Source of the DNA: Thermoplasmata archaeon
Lineage (GTDB): Archaea > Thermoplasmatota > Thermoplasmata > Lutacidiplasmatales > UBA184
NCBI GenBank assembly: GCA_022750355.1
Contig: JAKIVW010000092.1
Coordinates: 1-6,609, forward strand
Length of the DNA stretch: 6,609 nucleotides
Direction of reading: 5' to 3'
The position numbers and the translations under genes are program-made. Below are positions 1 through 5,745 of the stretch, in pieces (position 1 is the stretch's first letter; each line of letters starts with the position of its first letter). The notes beneath the pieces were generated by a model, which worked only from the letters and a program-made list of their open reading frames with translations, had not been told where the DNA came from and did no database searches.

Positions 1-54
1 GCCGCTGGGTTGCCGAGGGGTGCCGGTCAACCTTCGCTACCCTAGGACTCGGTC

Positions 55-270
55 TCACGATCGGGGCTGGCCCTGGTCTTCCTGACTGATCTCAAGATCC
101 TCACCTTCTGCTGGGGGGATTTCAGTTCCGCCCTCATCCACAAGAAATCCCTCGGTCGCCCTCCGCCTCTTCCGCCGACGTACCGTCGCGATAACCGCTG
201 CCGCAACGACACCGACCCCGGCCAAGGTTACCGCTGCGAGCTCGATAGGGGATAGTCCGAGTCCAAAAAG
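55..270 (-). CDS. C-terminal membrane anchor of the surface protein, in a shifted frame
   Basis: This stretch reads LFGLGLSPIEL, a ~20-residue hydrophobic helix (AAVTLAGVGVVAAAVIATV), a strongly basic stop-transfer cluster (RRRKRRR), and a ~35-residue acidic tail ending at a TGA at 55-57. That is the usual end of an archaeal surface protein: outside domain, single membrane pass, short cytoplasmic tail. The frame is open back to 435, but upstream of about 270 the conserved PKD/Ig ending (FHVTDALGYSNSSS) lies in the neighbouring frame, so only the part from about 270 down is credible coding. The two frames meet at a run of five T after three C on the minus strand (265-272). One extra base there would fuse them into ...APFFGLGLSPIEL. 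Whether this is a sequencing indel, a mutation or a recoding site cannot be told from one sequence. Confidence 0.72.
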   Translation of the reverse strand, partial: LFGLGLSPIELAAVTLAGVGVVAAAVIATVRRRKRRRATEGFLVDEGGTEIPPAEGEDLEISQEDQGQPRS

Positions 271-2144
271 GGAGCTGACATTGAACTGGAGTTGGAATAG
301 CCCAAAGCGTCGGTTACGTGGAATTGGATGGTGAAGTGCCCATATTGGGTCGGTGTGCAGTTCAGCAGCGTGACCGTAGTTCCGTTCGGCAATGTCCCTG
401 AACCATCGGAGCAACCCCCGGGAAATCCGCTCCAAGAGTAATGGTAGGGGCCGAATCCGCCGGCCGCGCTCCCTCCAAAGACCACCTGTTGTCCCCCGGG
501 AATGGTCGAATAATTTGACAGGGCAATGACGATGAGTGGCAAGGCGACTTGGATGGTCTCGGTCGCATTCCCCGCCGCTCCCCCTCCCTGGTCTGTCACA
601 CTGACCAGGACGGAATAGTTGCCAGGAAGGTCAGGTACGCATGGGAGGACGGAACTGTTAGCAGTGCTGCATCCGTAGGGAAGTCCTGTCCAGTCGTACG
701 AGTAAGGCAGTCGGCCCCCCGAAGCGTTCGCGTAGAAGGTGGTTGTCTTCTGTCCCTCGACCCTGTCCGCCGTGGCGGTCAAACGGACGGCAATCGGGGG
801 CCCGACCTCGATTGACGCCCCAAGCGAGGCTTCGTTGACCGTCTCCCCGTCTTCCTCCGTGGAGACTTCGGCATACAGTGTGACGTTTCCCGTCTGATTG
901 ATCCAGCAGTAGCCGGTGTACTTCCTCGCGCTCGTGGTCGCCGATGGCCCGCACACGGTCGATCCCAACAATAGCCTGTACTCGAACGTACCTCCGTAGC
1001 TTCCGTCCACGGTCACGTTGGTGTTCACCGTGAGCCGGGCTCCGTAGTCGATTGGCCCGCTCGCGCCCGCTGCAACCGGGAGGGAGACATTGTACCCGAT
1101 GACGTGGAACGACGGAAAGACGAGAGGGGCCGGCGGGAAACTTTGCGGTGGATTCACTGCAGTCAGTAGCAACAGACTTCCCGAATCCCCGGCGAGGATT
1201 CCTGGTGGATCGTAGTACAGCAGCAGCTCGACGTTGAAGACTCCCGAAACGAGATCGGGACAGACCCGTAAGGTCGAGGTGATGTTCGTATTGCCCACCC
1301 CGAGGGCGAACCCTGTGGTTGCGTTCGCGGGATCGACGCACACCTGAGAACCGTTGAACAACTCCAGCGCCAAGGCGAGTCGAGTTGGGCCTTCCCCGGT
1401 AATGCTGGCAACGGTGTTCATCACCATGGTTGAATTGATCGGTTCGCCGTACCCTCCTACCGCGATGTTGATCCGGCAACAGATCCCCAGGCTGGTTCCA
1501 TCGTACTCGTCCACCAGATAGGCCAACCAGAAGGGGGCTCCTCCGTACGCGTTTGTCTCATATCCCGTCGGGTCCACAAAGTCCCCACTCCCATCGGCAG
1601 GATTCTCAAGGTAGACGGTGACCCCGTCCGTGTAGGGATCGTTCCATCCGGTGCCGTTCGTGCGATTTTGGGCGATAAATTCTGATTCTTGGAATGCGGG
1701 CATGGTCGTCGCGCTGCCGCCCACATCGGGCACCCCCATGATCCACTCTGCGCTATCGAACGAGGACGGGATGCACGATGAGGGGGCGCAGTAGACCGTT
1801 CCGTTCCACGCCGAGGCCGTGGACGTGTCCGAGATGTACATGTTCCACTCCTCACTACCGTTGGTCGCCGTGCCGTTGAACAAGATTCGGGCGACTATTC
1901 CATTCCCAAATCCGATTATCGGATTGGGTGACAGCTCAATGGGCTCCGGTGAACCGGGGGCGAGTTCCCACCAAGCGTACGGGGAGGATTCCCCCGAGGA
2001 GGAGACATTCACCCCCGTACCCAAAGCCACAATATAAAGATCGAGCGATGCCAACTGTTCGGCGAGCCGAATCCACCGATGCCGACCCAGGTAAGCACGG
2101 TTTGGGTCCCTGAGGTCGTGGAGGCCACCCCCCAGATGTGCCAA
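228..2144 (-). CDS. Central segment: eqolisin-like domain plus two PKD/Ig-like repeats of the surface protein
   Basis: The open frame runs from 2144, but residues before about 2060 are out-of-frame shadow; meaningful sequence starts at the eqolisin continuation. Family landmarks in order are LGTGVN, YAWWELAP (like YDAWYEWYP of fungal members) and SAEWIMGVP near residue 270 of the joined protein. The family's catalytic Gln (normally just before the GTG-type turn) reads Ala in VALGTG, and the Glu of AEWIxE reads Gly. A middle beta-rich region of unknown family follows (about residues 300-580). Two ~85-residue PKD/Ig-like repeats come next (about 585-670 and 670-756), each with SGG/AAGG, Y(S/D)W(T/S)G, a GC...C cysteine pair and a closing VTD motif. 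More than 20 N-x-S/T sequons indicate a heavily N-glycosylated exterior protein. The frame ends at 228 in SSSQR without an anchor; the anchor lies one frame over. It is probably an adhesin- or binding-type surface protein. Confidence 0.83.
   Translation of the reverse strand: MAHLGGGLHDLRDPNRAYLGRHRWIRLAEQLASLDLYIVALGTGVNVSSSGESSPYAWWELAPGSPEPIELSPNPIIGFGNGIVARILFNGTATNGSEEWNMYISDTSTASAWNGTVYCAPSSCIPSSFDSAEWIMGVPDVGGSATTMPAFQESEFIAQNRTNGTGWNDPYTDGVTVYLENPADGSGDFVDPTGYETNAYGGAPFWLAYLVDEYDGTSLGICCRINIAVGGYGEPINSTMVMNTVASITGEGPTRLALALELFNGSQVCVDPANATTGFALGVGNTNITSTLRVCPDLVSGVFNVELLLYYDPPGILAGDSGSLLLLTAVNPPQSFPPAPLVFPSFHVIGYNVSLPVAAGASGPIDYGARLTVNTNVTVDGSYGGTFEYRLLLGSTVCGPSATTSARKYTGYCWINQTGNVTLYAEVSTEEDGETVNEASLGASIEVGPPIAVRLTATADRVEGQKTTTFYANASGGRLPYSYDWTGLPYGCSTANSSVLPCVPDLPGNYSVLVSVTDQGGGAAGNATETIQVALPLIVIALSNYSTIPGGQQVVFGGSAAGGFGPYHYSWSGFPGGCSDGSGTLPNGTTVTLLNCTPTQYGHFTIQFHVTDALGYSNSSSMSAPFLDSDYPLSSSQR
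264..273 (-). other. Frameshift junction at a C3T5 run before the membrane anchor
   Basis: On the minus strand the sequence reads TCCCTTTTTG. The upstream frame reads CCC TTT TTG and reaches a stop at 228 without an anchor. The frame displaced by -1 reads TCC CTT TTT GGA and leads into the transmembrane helix. Upstream homology ends and downstream anchor sequence begins within about 20 nt of this run. It does not form a perfect X XXY YYZ slippery heptamer, so a base lost from the homopolymer is the simplest reading. Confidence 0.6.
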
Positions 2145-2551
2145 CCTCCGCCGACTCCCGACTCACCCGGTACGGAAGCCCCGGGGGAACCACAAGTGCC
2201 GTTCGCATTCTCTTTGATGCAATTCACCCGCCCTCCCCACGTCAACGAGCTTTGAAAATCTGGACCGACCGTCGGATGAGGGTTGGCCGGGCTAACCAAC
2301 CAGTCGCTTGATCGCGGGTTGGCAACGCTCGGGGTCGGGCCAACCGGGGCGAGATCGACCCTGGCCCGCGGGCCGGGGGAGGATATTGTTCGATCCTTGA
2401 CCTGCGCCGCGGCGGAGATCGCGGGCGGTGGACGAGGTCCATCCACCATCCCTAGATTCGGGATCATCCCGCTGATGAGAAGGAGGAACAGCAGAGGCGC
2501 GACCGCCCGGCCGGTCCGCCAGCGTCGGGGAGGGACACGTACGGCCGCCAT
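2009..2551 (-). CDS. N-terminal segment of a secreted eqolisin-like (G1/A4) surface protein; frameshifted
   Basis: This frame begins the surface-protein gene that continues in the two entries downstream. From the ATG at 2551 the first ~35 residues form a signal peptide: an arginine-rich n-region (VPPRRWRTGR) followed by a hydrophobic core (APLLFLLLISG). An AGGAAG sequence sits 3 nt before this ATG, which favours it over an in-frame ATG at 2644. A Pro/Ala-rich linker follows, then the start of an eqolisin fold: TWGGRV, two cysteines, GGGWHIWGV and the hallmark TWVGIGGF at about residues 154-161. The family normally goes on directly to the loop with the catalytic glutamine, but this frame instead runs into unrelated residues and stops at 2009. 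The homologous continuation lies in another frame from about 2060, so real coding in this frame ends near 2057. Eqolisins are acid-active glutamic peptidases outside the membrane. The family call is firm, activity is doubtful. Confidence 0.78.
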   Translation of the reverse strand: MAAVRVPPRRWRTGRAVAPLLFLLLISGMIPNLGMVDGPRPPPAISAAAQVKDRTISSPGPRARVDLAPVGPTPSVANPRSSDWLVSPANPHPTVGPDFQSSLTWGGRVNCIKENANGTCGSPGASVPGESGVGGGWHIWGVASTTSGTQTVLTWVGIGGFGSPNSWHRSIFILWLWVRG

Positions 2552-2777
2552 CGTCTTCCTGAGACAACGGGAGCGCGAAATCAAGCTTTCACCCGAGGAT
2601 TGACGGGAGTGTGGGCAGTACGGGAGGGTCAGGGGATTCCGCATGGACCTGGAGCTCTGGGCTCCTCGAACGGAGAGAATCGATCCGACCCTTCCGTGAG
2701 CCTTGGGGACAGAAGAGTGGTTCTCTCCGCCAGCTTCGCTGGATATTCGGTGTGAAATGGCACCGCCGCCCTCGCGT
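2552..2777. other. Spacer between the ATPase and surface-protein genes, with hairpins
   Basis: This holds the presumed promoter and leader of the surface-protein gene. No strong TATA box is seen; the most AT-rich spots on the minus strand are GAAAGCTTGATTT (about 2573-2585) and GAATATCC (about 2741-2748). A 9-bp inverted repeat, CGGAGAGAA at 2671-2679 and TTCTCTCCG at 2721-2729, brackets 41 nt. A short hairpin CCAGC-TTC-GCTGG lies at 2730-2742, next to the ATPase stop. There is no convincing gene on either strand. Confidence 0.4.
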
Positions 2778-3998
2778 TCAGGTTCCCTTAAGCCAGTGTT
2801 CCGCTGGCTTCGCTAGTGAGGCGGTAAGGTCCCATCCTTCCGCCCCTACGACGAGTTGGCGAGAGCCGCCGTACCTCTTCTCGAACCCGGCGAGACCCGA
2901 ACGATTCGTGCGAGCGCCCCCGCTCTTCACCTCGACCGCCAATCTCGAACGCCCCCGGGACAGAACGTAGCCGACCTCTCGATCGCCTTCTCGCCAATAC
3001 CCCACTTCGATTCCCGTCCCTACGGACGTGTTCCAGAGGTGAGCTCCGACCGCGGTCTCGACAATCCGCCCCCACAGCGCGGGATCGCGCTTGGCTTCCT
3101 CAAGGGAGAGACCAAGCGGCGCTGTCATCAACCCCGTGTTCAGGACCTGCATCTTCGGGATGGATCCCCGGATCCTGGCCTTGGAACCAGAATACTTCTG
3201 CAGCCCGGTGAGCATTCCCGCACTGGTAAGCAGTTGCAGGTAGTGGGCGAGCGTGGTCGTGTTGCCCGCATCCGGGAGTTGGCCCATCATCTTCTGGAAG
3301 GACAGAATCTGGCCGGAGTACTCGCACCCGAGCCGGAAGAGCTGGCGGAGGAGTGCTGGCTTGTCCACGCGCGACATCAGGAGGACGTCCCGCGAGATGG
3401 TGGTCTCAGCGATGGAATCCAAGATGTAGCGGCTCCACCGGGTGGGATCCGTGACCAATGGGGCCGCACCGGGGTACCCTCCGTAGAACACGAATTGGTC
3501 CGTGCTCCAGTGGAAGGCGTCCCGCATCTCAGGGAGTGACCAGTGGGGGACGGGAATGATCTCGAACCGTCCGGCCAGACTTTCCGAGAGCCCGTGCTGC
3601 ACTAGGAGCTGAGCCGAGCCGAGCAGGACGACGTGGAGCCCGAGCGCGGCGCGAGAGTCCTCGTCCCACATCTTCTTGGTGATGTCCGACCATGCGGGAA
3701 CCTTCTGCACCTCGTCCAGCACGAGGATGGCCCGCCGGCCCTCGGCACCTGGTGCCAACCTGCGGCCCACTTCCCACTCCTGAGCGATCCAGGATGAATC
3801 GCGGAGCCCTGGCTCGTCCGCACTGGCATAATGCGCAGGAATCTCGGATGCCAGAATTCCCTGCTGCGCCAAGGTGGTCTTTCCAACCTGTCGAGGTCCC
3901 GAGAGCACCTGAATGAATCGGCGAGGCTCCTTCAGCCGCTTCAAGAGCGTCCCCAAGAGCGGCCTTTGGAATGGATTCCCTACGGGCCGCTTCTCCAT
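2778..3998 (-). CDS. AAA_14/DUF4143-type ATPase
   Basis: This is a complete protein of about 406 residues, the usual size for archaeal and bacterial AAA ATPases with a C-terminal DUF4143 region. Numbered from the ATG at 3998, the N-terminal AAA_14 domain has a Walker A motif GPRQVGKTT (34-42), a Walker B motif ILVLDE (91-96) and a LLGSAQ sensor-like segment near residue 125. A winged-helix-like linker (about 200-280) follows, then the DUF4143 region, which is related to PD-(D/E)xK nucleases and ends in AVEVK (E356, K358). The first acidic residue of that motif is missing: the family's EVD(F/Y)VL reads EVGYVL, with Gly at 343. The precise biochemical role of this family is not established. An in-frame GTG at 4025 could add nine residues, but it lies inside the half-site array, so the ATG is preferred. 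The gene appears monocistronic and may regulate itself through that array. Confidence 0.93.
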   Translation of the reverse strand: MEKRPVGNPFQRPLLGTLLKRLKEPRRFIQVLSGPRQVGKTTLAQQGILASEIPAHYASADEPGLRDSSWIAQEWEVGRRLAPGAEGRRAILVLDEVQKVPAWSDITKKMWDEDSRAALGLHVVLLGSAQLLVQHGLSESLAGRFEIIPVPHWSLPEMRDAFHWSTDQFVFYGGYPGAAPLVTDPTRWSRYILDSIAETTISRDVLLMSRVDKPALLRQLFRLGCEYSGQILSFQKMMGQLPDAGNTTTLAHYLQLLTSAGMLTGLQKYSGSKARIRGSIPKMQVLNTGLMTAPLGLSLEEAKRDPALWGRIVETAVGAHLWNTSVGTGIEVGYWREGDREVGYVLSRGRSRLAVEVKSGGARTNRSGLAGFEKRYGGSRQLVVGAEGWDLTASLAKPAEHWLKGT

Positions 3999-4001
3999 TT
4001 T

Positions 4002-4045
4002 ACTCAACGTGATGAGTGAAAACACTCACCTACTTGAGTGTTTGC
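4002..4045. promoter_or_regulatory. Operator-like array of four phased ACTCA/TGAGT half-sites
   Basis: On the plus strand ACTCA occurs at 4002 and 4024, and TGAGT at 4013 and 4035: four half-sites in alternating orientation, each exactly 11 bp from the last, so all face the same side of the helix. Together they form a 22-bp direct repeat (4002-4023 and 4024-4045, 13 of 22 identical), and the distal pair expands to a perfect 9-bp inverted repeat, AAACACTCA (4020-4028) and TGAGTGTTT (4035-4043). The array begins 4 bp upstream of the ATPase ATG at 3998 and covers where its promoter should be. This is typical of cooperative dimer binding by a repressor. The regulator is not known and could be encoded elsewhere. 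Confidence 0.62.
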
Positions 4046-4235
4046 ACGGATCCGGCGGCATCGCTCGAGCAGGGGCCATCCGGTATCGCCCTTGCATCAA
4101 CCCGTAGAATCGATCGGAAGGACCTGTGGTGTGAGGACGCGGTCAGAGGAATGGATCTTCCCATGTCGAACCCGGAGTCCACCGGGGATTCAGAGCGGAG
4201 CCTCGCAGGGTTATGGCACAATTCGTCGATTCCGC

Positions 4236-4350
4236 TGTCGGGCCAGATTTGAACCCTCCGGGGTGGTGTCGGGACTAGAATTTGGATGACCCGGGGGTTC
4301 GAATGCAACTTGTCGGGGGGGGAATTTGAACCCCCCGGGGGTTCAAATCC
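4236..4350. repeat. Three degenerate tandem copies of a ~40-bp palindromic element
   Basis: Each copy begins TGTCGGG (4236, 4267, 4311), followed by an ATTTGAACC-like left arm and, in copies 2 and 3, a GGGGGTTC(A/G)AAT right arm. Copies 2 and 3 align without gaps over 40 bp at about 30 identical positions, 44 bp apart. Copy 3 (4311-4350) contains a near-perfect palindrome: ATTTGAACCCCC (4324-4335), one C, then GGGGGTTCAAAT (4337-4348). Copy 1 is cut to 31 bp and lacks the right arm. GGTTCAAATCC resembles the T-arm/B-box of tRNA, but no cloverleaf forms around any copy. The element may be a protein-binding site or a small dispersed palindromic repeat. Confidence 0.6.
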
Positions 4351-4515
4351 GTGGAATCTTCCCCACCCCTGCTCCCTAACTTACCGGGCCCGTTGGACGT
4401 TGCCTCCTCGTATCATTCATCGAGACTGGGTGTGACTATATTCTGTGCCAAAGGCCGCCGAATGATGAAAACCGGTCTTGGCTCGGTAAATTATTCGACG
4501 CACCCTTAGCCGGGC

Positions 4516-4537
4516 CGGGCAGTTGCACAACTACCCG
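4516..4537. repeat. Hairpin or short palindrome upstream of the PH-domain gene
   Basis: CGGGCAGTTG (4516-4525) and CAACTACCCG (4528-4537) are complementary over 10 positions with one G-T wobble, around a 2-nt centre. It lies about 90 bp upstream of the TATA-like box of the PH-domain gene, so it could be a regulator-binding site or the hairpin of a short transcript. Confidence 0.4.
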
Positions 4538-4625
4538 ACCGGAACGGTGGTCAGCGGTCAAACGGGCTCGAGCCATCACAAAAGTGAGCAGCTACGGTCG
4601 TGGGACCAGTCGTCCAGCCGGGGCC

Positions 4626-4637
4626 GTTGTATTATAG
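4626..4637 (+). promoter_or_regulatory. Possible archaeal TATA box for the PH-domain gene
   Basis: TTGTATTATAGA is an isolated AT-rich block with G/C-rich sequence on its 5' side. With archaeal spacing, transcription would begin about 25 bp downstream near 4660, leaving a leader of roughly 70 nt before the ATG at 4729. No clear Shine-Dalgarno sequence precedes that ATG. The call rests on composition and position alone. Confidence 0.35.
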
Positions 4638-4728
4638 ATGCTCCAGAAAACCAATTGAGGTGGCCGTCGAGACATCCTCAACCGGAATTCAGGGCCGCCT
4701 TATCCCCGCCGGCTCGTCTGGCAATTTC

Positions 4729-5367
4729 ATGACGAGCTCGACGCCCACGGTCCAGAACCCTCCCGCGTACATGCCCCCGACCCTCCCGGCGCCATCCGCC
4801 CCGACGGGTCCCACGCCCCGGCTGCTCCACCCGTCGGTGCTCTCTCCGAAAGAAACGCTTCTCCGTGAGACGCGGGCCACCCAGTTGCACTACCTACCGG
4901 GGCCGATCCTCGCCTGTCTCCTCTTCTCGATACTGGGGTATTCCGCCGTGGCCGCCGCCCACACGGCGTGGCCGGCATTCCCTTATCTTACGTCGGGGAT
5001 CGTCGGACTGGGGACGGTAGCCGCGCACTATCTCGAGTACTTCTTCGGGCTGATGCTGCTCTTCAGCGTCCTCTGGCTCCTGATCCGATATGCCCGGTGG
5101 ACCATGACCGTCTACGCCGTGACCTCGGGCCGGGTCATTGTCCAGCGGGGGATAATCTCCCGTGACTTCGACGAGATCCCCATCGCCCAGGTTCGGGCCG
5201 TTGAGATCCACCAGCCTATCTTCCAGAGGCTGTTCGGGTACGGCACAGTGCGGGTCACCTCAGAAGGGGGAAACCGGATCGCCAACGAGGCCTGGGTGGG
5301 CGTCCCCGATCCTTTCGAGATACAACGGCTCATCAACACCGCCGCCGCGACCACTCCAGGTCGGTAG
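4729..5367 (+). CDS. Membrane protein with bacterial-type PH (bPH2) domain
   Basis: This is a complete protein of 212 residues counted from the ATG at 4729. The first ~55 residues are Pro/Ser/Thr-rich and probably disordered. The hairpin typical of YdbS/YdbT-like proteins follows: a hydrophobic helix at about 58-78 (PGPILACLLFSILGYSAVAA) and another at about 103-120 (EYFFGLMLLFSVLWLLIRY), with a weaker hydrophobic stretch between them. The bPH2 domain occupies about 126-205, recognisable by YAVTSGRVIVQRGIISRD, EIPIAQVRAVEIHQ, RLFGYGTVRVTSEGG and the closing VPDPFEIQRLI. The family is membrane-associated with the PH fold in the cytoplasm; its ligand is not generally known. The frame stays open upstream to 4600, but that extension shows no conserved sequence and would run through the TATA-like box, so the shorter start is chosen. 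The gene appears to stand alone. Confidence 0.88.
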   Translation: MTSSTPTVQNPPAYMPPTLPAPSAPTGPTPRLLHPSVLSPKETLLRETRATQLHYLPGPILACLLFSILGYSAVAAAHTAWPAFPYLTSGIVGLGTVAAHYLEYFFGLMLLFSVLWLLIRYARWTMTVYAVTSGRVIVQRGIISRDFDEIPIAQVRAVEIHQPIFQRLFGYGTVRVTSEGGNRIANEAWVGVPDPFEIQRLINTAAATTPGR

Positions 5368-5511
5368 AGGATTCGCCCCTCGACTGGAGGGGGTTGGCGC
5401 CTCCATGCGCGCTCTCGGGCGGAATGGGATCTCCCCATGATGGGGGGGCCAAACGGATCCGAGGCTCGTCGGAACGAGGGAACTCACTTTTCTCGGACGC
5501 GAGCTCCGTAT
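5368..5511. other. Intergenic region between convergent genes, probable termination zone
   Basis: The PH-domain gene and the two-helix membrane protein gene converge here. A short perfect hairpin, CCCCA-TGA-TGGGG, lies at 5433-5445, and the only T-run is TTTT near 5488-5491. Neither is a strong terminator, but the region is where both transcripts should end. No gene is supported. Confidence 0.3.
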
Positions 5512-5745
5512 TCACCCTGCGTCGGCGGGACCCGCGGGGAACCAGGTTCCGACGATCATCACCACGGCGGCGACCGTGAGGGTCGCCCCGGCAATATCGA
5601 GCTCCGTGGCTCCGCCGCAATCCGAGAAGGTCAGGTTGGGGCTCATTCCGCTGACCGTGCATCCGATATCCACGGATCCGGCGAACCACAAGAACAGCCC
5701 GATCATGAGTGTCGTCAGGCCGATGGCGAGCAAGTAGGCTCTCAT
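5512..5745 (-). CDS. Small two-helix membrane protein, hypothetical
   Basis: No family was recognised. From the ATG at 5745 the product is 77 residues: helix 1 at about 3-22 (AYLLAIGLTTLMIGLFLWFA), a ~30-residue loop with two cysteines and an NLT glycosylation sequon (GCTVSGMSPNLTFSDCGG), then helix 2 at about 50-70 (LDIAGATLTVAAVVMIVGTWF) and a short tail. The loop is most likely outside, with a disulfide between the cysteines and both termini inside. An upstream in-frame start at 5823 would add 26 polar residues before helix 1 and is less likely. The ATG overlaps the TGA of the preceding ORF as ATGA, which suggests translational coupling if that ORF is real. The regular two-helix pattern makes a genuine gene probable; its role is unknown. 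Confidence 0.58.
   Translation of the reverse strand: MRAYLLAIGLTTLMIGLFLWFAGSVDIGCTVSGMSPNLTFSDCGGATELDIAGATLTVAAVVMIVGTWFPAGPADAG

Larger units (their letters stand above)
4046..4728. other. Divergent intergenic region without a convincing gene
   Basis: This stretch separates the ATPase (minus) from the PH-domain gene (plus). Short open frames exist on both strands, but they overlap one another, lack recognisable domains and have odd composition. It contains the palindromic repeat cluster at 4236-4350 and the hairpin at 4516-4537. Three AT-rich islands stand out against the GC background: about 4434-4443 (GACTATATTC), 4485-4497 (GGTAAATTATTCG) and 4627-4636 (TGTATTATAG). A weaker palindrome, GAACCCGG (4168-4175) facing CCGGGGATTC (4182-4191), may be a worn fourth copy of the repeat. 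The region could house a small RNA or a control region. Confidence 0.4.

Noticed and set aside
264..273. Classical -1 programmed frameshift heptamer
   Set aside because: The in-frame codons CCC TTT TTG do not fit X XXY YYZ, no convincing downstream pseudoknot was found, and a second same-direction break elsewhere in the gene favours indels.
658..1479. 273-codon open frame on the minus strand inside the surface-protein gene
   Set aside because: It is an arginine-rich out-of-frame shadow of the sequon- and repeat-bearing central frame and has no domain of its own.
2856..3539. 227-codon open frame on the plus strand opposite the ATPase gene
   Set aside because: It lies wholly antisense to the clear AAA_14/DUF4143 coding sequence, has no fold signal and is explained by the high GC content.
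4002..4045. CRISPR-like or phage attachment repeats
   Set aside because: Only two 22-bp units with 13 of 22 identity, no spacers, and no integrase or cas gene nearby; an operator explains the phasing better.
4016..4252. Short plus-strand open frame starting inside the half-site array
   Set aside because: It has no domain, no ribosome-binding sequence and competing frames on both strands; its start lies in operator-like sequence.
4288..4350. tRNA gene suggested by GGGTTCGAAT and GGGTTCAAATCC
   Set aside because: On neither strand do the flanks form the T-stem, acceptor, anticodon and D arms; the match comes from the arms of the palindromic repeat.
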